From: DAOUAE01 sp034433795
GTDB lineage: Bacteria > Chloroflexota > UBA6077 > FW602-bin22 > DAOUAE01
Length of the DNA stretch: 64,000 bases
Reading direction: 5' to 3'
Assembly (NCBI GenBank): GCA_034433795.1
Contig: DAOUAE010000089.1
Coordinates: 1-64,000 of the forward strand
The translations under genes were made by a program, and so were the position numbers. Every line of letters begins with the position of its first letter. Positions within the stretch are counted from its first letter, which is position 1. The notes below the pieces were generated by a model. It did no database searches. It saw only the letters and a program-made list of their open reading frames with translations, and was not told the DNA's origin. Shown piece after piece: positions 60,183 through 64,000 of the stretch.

Positions 60183-62138
60183 TTAGGAGATCTCCGCCAG
60201 TGTATCGTAGATCAGACGCGACAGTTCGGCAACCGTGGAAGCGCAGTCCGTCTGGTCGGAGAGGACAGCCACCACATAGGGGCCAAAGGGCGCCAGGACC
60301 AGACCGACATCGTGACAGGCGTCCTGCCAGTTGCCCGTCTTGTGGGCGACGCGGACACCCTCGGGCAGTCTGGCTGGCAGGCGGTCGTTGATCTGCTGGG
60401 ACAGCAGGAGGTCGAGCATCTCCTGGCTGGCCTCCGGGCTGACCGCCTGACCACGGCCGATCATCTCGACGAGGATCGCCATCTCGGCGGCACTGGTCGG
60501 CAGGTCCGGGGTAATACGGGTGGTCCGCAGGCCCAGGGCGGCCAGATGGGCGTTGAGGTTGGCGGCGCCCAGCCGGTCGAGGAGCAGGTTGGCGGCGGCA
60601 TTATCGCTGTAGGTGATCATCGCCCGGGCCAGATCGGCGACCGGAACGCGGCTGCCGACCGGCCAGCGCAGGGTATGGAGGTCGAGGTCGGCGTAATGCT
60701 CGGTCAGGGGCAGTTCCTCGTCGAAGGAGATAAGCCCGAGGGCCCGCTGATGGTAGAGCTCGTAGAGAACGGCCAGTTTGAAGAGGCTGGCGGCATAGAA
60801 GACCCGGTCGGGCTGGTGGGCGGCGCCGGCGCCATCGCGCAGTCGCTTGACCACGATGGCGTAGTGGGGAGCCTCGTCGCCCAGCGCGGCCAGCAGTCGC
60901 TCGGCCAGCGGCGCCAGCTGGTGAAGGGGCAGGGGCGTATAGGGGGCCGGCGGCGGCACCCCGACCGGACCGCGGACCCGTCCGGTCGGCAGTGGCGCCG
61001 CGTCGGACAGAGCGGCTGCCGAGGGCGTGGGAGACGGTGGCGGAGGGGAGGGCGTCGGGGTAGCAGTGGGGGCCGGCAGGGCCGCCGGTGGAACCTGGCG
61101 GAGCAGGTGCAGCCGTTCCAGCGGGCGGCCGTCCGGCGTGGCGAAGCGCACCACCTGATAGCCGCCGGGGCGCGCCTGGAGGCGCACCAGCACCTCGCCG
61201 GGCCCGCGGGTCTCGATCCCGGCCACCGTCTGATCGAGCAGCCAGAGCTCGACCAGGGTCCCGGCGGCCAGGTCGCGCTGGACCTCGGGCGGATAGGGAA
61301 CGGTCCGGGCCACCGCTTCCAGGCCGGTCAGGGTGAAGAGATCACGGGCCTCGCTGGCGCCCCCCTGGTAGCGGAAGAGGTTGCCCTCGCGGAAGGCGCG
61401 GTAGGTGACGGCGGCGGCGTCCTGGTAGCGACAGAAGTGGGGTGCCCAGACCTGGCGGGCCATGGTCTCGCGCGGGGGGCGCTGCCAGGCCGGGTTGTCG
61501 GCGATGACCTGGAAGGGGACCGTCTGGCCGTTCAGTCGGGCCGGCGTCGGGGTGGGGGTTGGGGTGGCGGGAGGGCGCTCCAGCGGCCGGAAGGCGCCGG
61601 CGAAGGCCAGGATCTCCTCGCGCGAGAGGGTCTCGGCCGGGGCCACCACGGCCAGGCTGACCCCGCCCTGCGACCACCAGACGGTGTTCAGGTGGTCGCA
61701 GCCGCTGTAGAAGACGCCGGGCACCGCCCCCACCCAGACCCGCTCGGGCGGCTGATCGTAAGGGGGAAAGTAGGCGTCATCGCCCGGGCGGGCCGGCCAC
61801 TGGCGGATGGCCACCCAGTGGGCCGCCTGGTGGATGACCAGGAGCAGGCTGAGAGGAGAGGTCTCGGTGGCGACCGAGAGCGTTCCCGACGCCAGGTCGG
61901 CCGGAAGCCAGGTCGGGACCATGACCGGGAAGGGGACCGCTGGCAGCAGGCTCGCCCACGGGCGCTCCAGCGGCACCCGTGGCCGCGCGGGAGTTGGCGT
62001 GGCGGTCGGTGGCAGCACAGACGGACGGTCCGGTGGGGGTCCGACCGCCACCCGGTCGCTGGGGAGGCCCTGGCAGGCGGCGAGCCCCAGCACCAGGCCC
62101 AGCCAGAGACCAGCGGCGAGCCGGCGGACGGTCACCAC
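60183..62138 (-). CDS. Lipoprotein with class A beta-lactamase-fold domain
   Basis: A 651-residue exported lipoprotein (lipobox LGLAAC). Two small domains of unknown role, separated by Thr/Pro linkers (for example near residues 42-55, 189-201 and 353-375), precede a serine-hydrolase domain. Its motifs are S451-x-x-K454 (ASLFK), S511-D512-N513 and K600-T601-G602. The omega-loop Glu of the ExxLN motif is not found, so beta-lactam hydrolysis is doubtful; a peptidase or esterase role is possible. Start GTG 62138; its stop is followed by a hairpin. Confidence 0.85.
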   Translation of the reverse strand: MVTVRRLAAGLWLGLVLGLAACQGLPSDRVAVGPPPDRPSVLPPTATPTPARPRVPLERPWASLLPAVPFPVMVPTWLPADLASGTLSVATETSPLSLLLVIHQAAHWVAIRQWPARPGDDAYFPPYDQPPERVWVGAVPGVFYSGCDHLNTVWWSQGGVSLAVVAPAETLSREEILAFAGAFRPLERPPATPTPTPTPARLNGQTVPFQVIADNPAWQRPPRETMARQVWAPHFCRYQDAAAVTYRAFREGNLFRYQGGASEARDLFTLTGLEAVARTVPYPPEVQRDLAAGTLVELWLLDQTVAGIETRGPGEVLVRLQARPGGYQVVRFATPDGRPLERLHLLRQVPPAALPAPTATPTPSPPPPSPTPSAAALSDAAPLPTGRVRGPVGVPPPAPYTPLPLHQLAPLAERLLAALGDEAPHYAIVVKRLRDGAGAAHQPDRVFYAASLFKLAVLYELYHQRALGLISFDEELPLTEHYADLDLHTLRWPVGSRVPVADLARAMITYSDNAAANLLLDRLGAANLNAHLAALGLRTTRITPDLPTSAAEMAILVEMIGRGQAVSPEASQEMLDLLLSQQINDRLPARLPEGVRVAHKTGNWQDACHDVGLVLAPFGPYVVAVLSDQTDCASTVAELSRLIYDTLAEIS

Positions 62139-62782
62139 AGGCTCCTCAGGGCGTTGAGCGCCCGCTCGACGCGCGGCTCCAGCGGCGCCACCGGCAGTCC
62201 CAGGCGGAGGAGGACGAGGCCGGCCAGAGCGAGGGCCTCACGCAGAACGTGCCAGGTGTAGGTGGCCGGACTGTAGTAGGTGGCGTCGGTGGCCGCCGTC
62301 GAGACCCGCAGCCCCTGCGCGCGGAAGAGCCAGGCGGCGCGCGGGAGATGGAACGGGTCGCTGACCAGAATCACGTGCTGCCAGCCGTGCTGGCGGGCCA
62401 GGGCGGCGACATTGGCCGCGCTCTCAGCGGTGGTGTGGGCCCGGTCATCGAGGAGGATCCGTTCGCCCGGCACGCCCCACTGCCGGGCCAGGCGACGCAT
62501 CACCTCGGCCTCGGCCGGCGGGTTCCAGCCCTCTCCGCCGGAGAGGACCAGCCAGGGGGCCAGGCCCTCCCGCCAGAGGTCCACGCCCCGACGGGTCCGG
62601 CTGGCCAGGGCCGGGGAGGGCTGCCCGCCGGGCCAGACGGCCGCGCCCAGGACCACGATGGCGTCGGCCGGGGCTGGCCGGGCCCGGGCGCCGGCGCTGG
62701 CGATGTAGGCCACCAGCCCGGCGAGAAGCAGACCGATCAGGCTGAGAAGGCCGCCGCTGAGCAGAAGCGCGCGTCCGAGCAC
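62132..62782 (-). CDS. YdcF/SanA-like DUF218 membrane protein
   Basis: A 216-residue protein with an N-terminal anchor (LLLSGGLLSLIGLLLAGLVAYI) and a DUF218 domain: ADAIVVLGAAVWPGGQPSPALASR, LVLSGGEG, ERILLDDRAHTTAESAANV and VSDPFHLPRAAWLFRAQG. Family members affect envelope integrity and possible S-adenosylmethionine or nucleotide binding. GTG 62782 has AGGAGACAG. Its end overlaps the lipoprotein gene start by 7 nt. Confidence 0.9.
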   Translation of the reverse strand: MLGRALLLSGGLLSLIGLLLAGLVAYIASAGARARPAPADAIVVLGAAVWPGGQPSPALASRTRRGVDLWREGLAPWLVLSGGEGWNPPAEAEVMRRLARQWGVPGERILLDDRAHTTAESAANVAALARQHGWQHVILVSDPFHLPRAAWLFRAQGLRVSTAATDATYYSPATYTWHVLREALALAGLVLLRLGLPVAPLEPRVERALNALRSLW

Positions 62783-62848
62783 TCTGTCTCCTGCCCTGTC
62801 CTGGTCATGCCCGGCCGCCGGTGCAAAACGTGGGCCCGGCGGCTTTTC

Positions 62849-62857
62849 AGTCTAGCA
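62849..62857 (-). promoter_or_regulatory. Extended -10 promoter before the YdcF-like gene
   Basis: On the minus strand TGCTAGACT, a TGn-extended -10 with a 4/6 hexamer, about 67 nt before the start. The 114-nt gap to the upstream gene has no ORF. Confidence 0.35.
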
Positions 62858-62896
62858 CAGCCCCGGGCCCGAATTGTTAGGAAAGTTTGGCGAGCG

Positions 62897-63415
62897 TCAC
62901 GCGCCGACCGGTTGCCGCAGGGCCGCCACCACGGCGCCGGCGAAGTGCTTGAAGCCTTTGGGCCGGCGCTGGGTGATGATCCGGTTGTCCACCTCGACCT
63001 CGGCGGCGGTGTAGGTCGCGCCAGCCGCGCGGATCTGTTCGGCCAGAGAGAGTGGACCGGTCACCCGGCGTCCCTCGAGGAGTCCCGCCCGGGCCAGAAT
63101 GAGGACGGCCGTGCGGCCGGCGGCCACCACGCCACCGGCCTGGTGGACGCTGCGGGCCAGGTCGATGGCCGCTGGCACCTCCAGGAGAGAGGGAACACCC
63201 TTCCCGCCGAGAAACACCACCGCCTGGTAATCCTGGGGCCGGACCTCACTGAGCAGGACGGAGGCCATCAGCCGGGCCCCGCCCGAGGCCTTGACCTCGC
63301 GCTCGGTGCTGGCCAGGTCCACAGCGATACCGGCGTGCTCCAGCCGAGCGCGCAGCTCCAGGTACTCACGGTCCGAGAACCCTTCGGCCGGAACGACGAT
63401 CAGCGCCTTGGGCAT
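62897..63415 (-). CDS. DJ-1/PfpI family protein lacking the nucleophile Cys
   Basis: A 172-residue PfpI-type fold: KALIVVPAEGFSDREYLELRARLEHAG, VVFLGGKGVPSLLE and GPLSLAEQIRAAGATYTAAEVEVDNRIITQRRPKGFKHFAGAVV. Where the family has a Cys-His nucleophile elbow (AxCHG), this reads AAGR (98-101), and the protein has no cysteine at all. So it is probably not a glyoxalase or protease of the usual type. GGAGGTGACCG precedes the ATG at 63415. Confidence 0.85.
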   Translation of the reverse strand: MPKALIVVPAEGFSDREYLELRARLEHAGIAVDLASTEREVKASGGARLMASVLLSEVRPQDYQAVVFLGGKGVPSLLEVPAAIDLARSVHQAGGVVAAGRTAVLILARAGLLEGRRVTGPLSLAEQIRAAGATYTAAEVEVDNRIITQRRPKGFKHFAGAVVAALRQPVGA

Positions 63416-63472
63416 CGGTCACCTCCGTCACCGGTCGTAGAGTCTGAGGATCGGCGAGCTGCGTTCGATCAG

Positions 63473-63502
63473 AGTATAGCGGGTCGGCCGGGCTTTCTCC
63501 AA
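63473..63502 (-). promoter_or_regulatory. Promoter for the DJ-1/PfpI gene
   Basis: On the minus strand TTGGAG (complement of 63497-63502) and TATACT (complement of 63473-63478) are 18 nt apart, about 58 nt before the start at 63415. The rest of the 63416-63582 gap holds no ORF. Confidence 0.5.
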
Positions 63503-63582
63503 AGGCCAAATGCGACCCGAGCCTGTGCCTCGCCGCCGGTGGGGCAGCGCTCACCCGTTCAAAAGCGGCCGGAGCCCGTTCC

Positions 63583-63999
63583 TCAGAGCGTCTCCAGAAC
63601 CACGGTCGGATCCAGGGGGTAGCAGCCCAGCCGCTCGCCGTAGAGGGCCAGTCCACCGGGGTGGGGGGCGTCGGCCGGGATGGTGAAACGCAGCACCAGC
63701 GGGTCGCCCGCCTGGAGCGCCCGCCGGACCGGCGCCAGGGCCTCGCCCGTCAGGTGCAGGTCGAGGAGATAGCCGTAGGAGCCGGGGTCGCGTCCGTGGT
63801 GGTGGCTGAGGACGCCCCGCGCGTCGGCCGGGTCGTCGGGCAGGCGCAGCTGGCCCAGGCAGACCCCGTTGACCGTGACCACCAGATCGCTGGGGAAGGT
63901 GCGCTCCTCGGTCTGGGGGTAGTCGGTCGCCTGGGCCCGCTCGCGCCAGTCCACCTTGGCCAGGCCGGCCCGGGCGCTGGCCTCGCAGCGCAACCGGAG
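63583..63999 (-). CDS. C-terminal part of an unidentified protein (partial)
   Basis: The frame is open to the window edge, so only the last 138 codons are seen. The segment has a beta-sandwich look: TFPSDLVVTVNGVCLGQLRLPDDPADARGVLSHHHG and PLVLRFTIPADAPHPGGLALYGERLGCYPLD. This could be a galactose-binding-like or Ig-like terminal domain, as in family-2-type glycoside hydrolases, but this cannot be decided here. The start lies outside the window. Confidence 0.65.
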   Translation of the reverse strand, partial: LRLRCEASARAGLAKVDWRERAQATDYPQTEERTFPSDLVVTVNGVCLGQLRLPDDPADARGVLSHHHGRDPGSYGYLLDLHLTGEALAPVRRALQAGDPLVLRFTIPADAPHPGGLALYGERLGCYPLDPTVVLETL

Positions 64000-64000
64000 T

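Noticed and set aside
60183..62138. Annotation as a beta-lactamase resistance gene.
   Set aside because: The omega-loop Glu is not seen and the long N-terminal domains are foreign to resistance enzymes.

Overview
The window is a high-G+C bacterial chromosome segment that most resembles Chloroflexota, perhaps near Thermomicrobia. This placement is an inference. It rests on a complete S10-spc-alpha ribosomal protein superoperon in standard bacterial order, a split-gene alternative complex III (ACIII) with a separate caa3-type oxidase cluster, zinc-type S14, S4 and L36, an OGG1-like glycosylase next to an RqcH-like gene, and the style of the proteins. No rRNA, tRNA, CRISPR, insertion sequence or phage gene was seen. 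Nothing in the window looks recently transferred.

Region 1 (1-17720, all +) starts in the 3' end of tuf and runs rpsJ-rplC-rplD-rplW-rplB-rpsS-rplV-rpsC-rplP-rpmC-rpsQ-rplN-rplX-rplE-rpsN-rpsH-rplF-rplR-rpsE-rpmD-rplO-secY-adk-map-infA-rpmJ-rpsM-rpsK-rpsD-rpoA-rplQ-truA-rplM-rpsI. A perfect 16-bp inverted repeat closes it. Inside are two sigma70-like promoters, one before rplD and one before rpmJ, each followed by a leader hairpin. Further hairpins lie before rpsN, rpoA and rplQ. This suggests the superoperon is divided into separately controlled units.

Region 2 (17745-25419) holds two small unknown minus-strand genes, rsgA, a malate/L-lactate dehydrogenase family gene, and a caa3-type cytochrome c oxidase operon (coxB with a fused cytochrome c domain, coxA, coxC, subunit IV, ctaG). 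Region 3 (25427-37228) is housekeeping: tsaE-tsaB-rimI-polA, a TIM-barrel isomerase, rqcH-ogg, and gmk-priA.

Region 4 (37243-45993) is a carbohydrate-type catabolic block. One operon encodes a TIM-barrel isomerase/epimerase, a ROK sugar kinase, a Gfo/Idh/MocA oxidoreductase, a SIS-domain protein, an SDR dehydrogenase and a MetE-like methyltransferase-fold protein. It converges on a benzoylformate-decarboxylase-like ThDP enzyme that has a small membrane protein upstream. A mannonate-dehydratase-like gene is divergent from those. The substrate cannot be read from the sequence and no transporter is present.

Region 5 (46015-53994) encodes ACIII: a small membrane protein, pentaheme ActA, ActB1, ActB2, two NrfD-type membrane subunits, ActD and ActE. 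From family knowledge, ACIII oxidises quinol and could pass electrons to the caa3 oxidase of region 2.

Region 6 (54038-64000) is mixed: an AzgA-type purine permease, a small ORF coupled to a 3-hydroxyacyl-CoA dehydrogenase, a PAS-histidine kinase with a degenerate ATP-binding N box, RidA, a D-threonine-aldolase-like PLP enzyme, a small unknown, a lipoprotein carrying a class-A beta-lactamase-fold domain, a YdcF-like protein, a DJ-1/PfpI protein with no cysteine, and a truncated gene at the edge. The most unusual material is the segmented ribosomal superoperon, the sugar operon of unknown substrate, the ACIII gene arrangement, and the set of enzymes that lack canonical catalytic residues.
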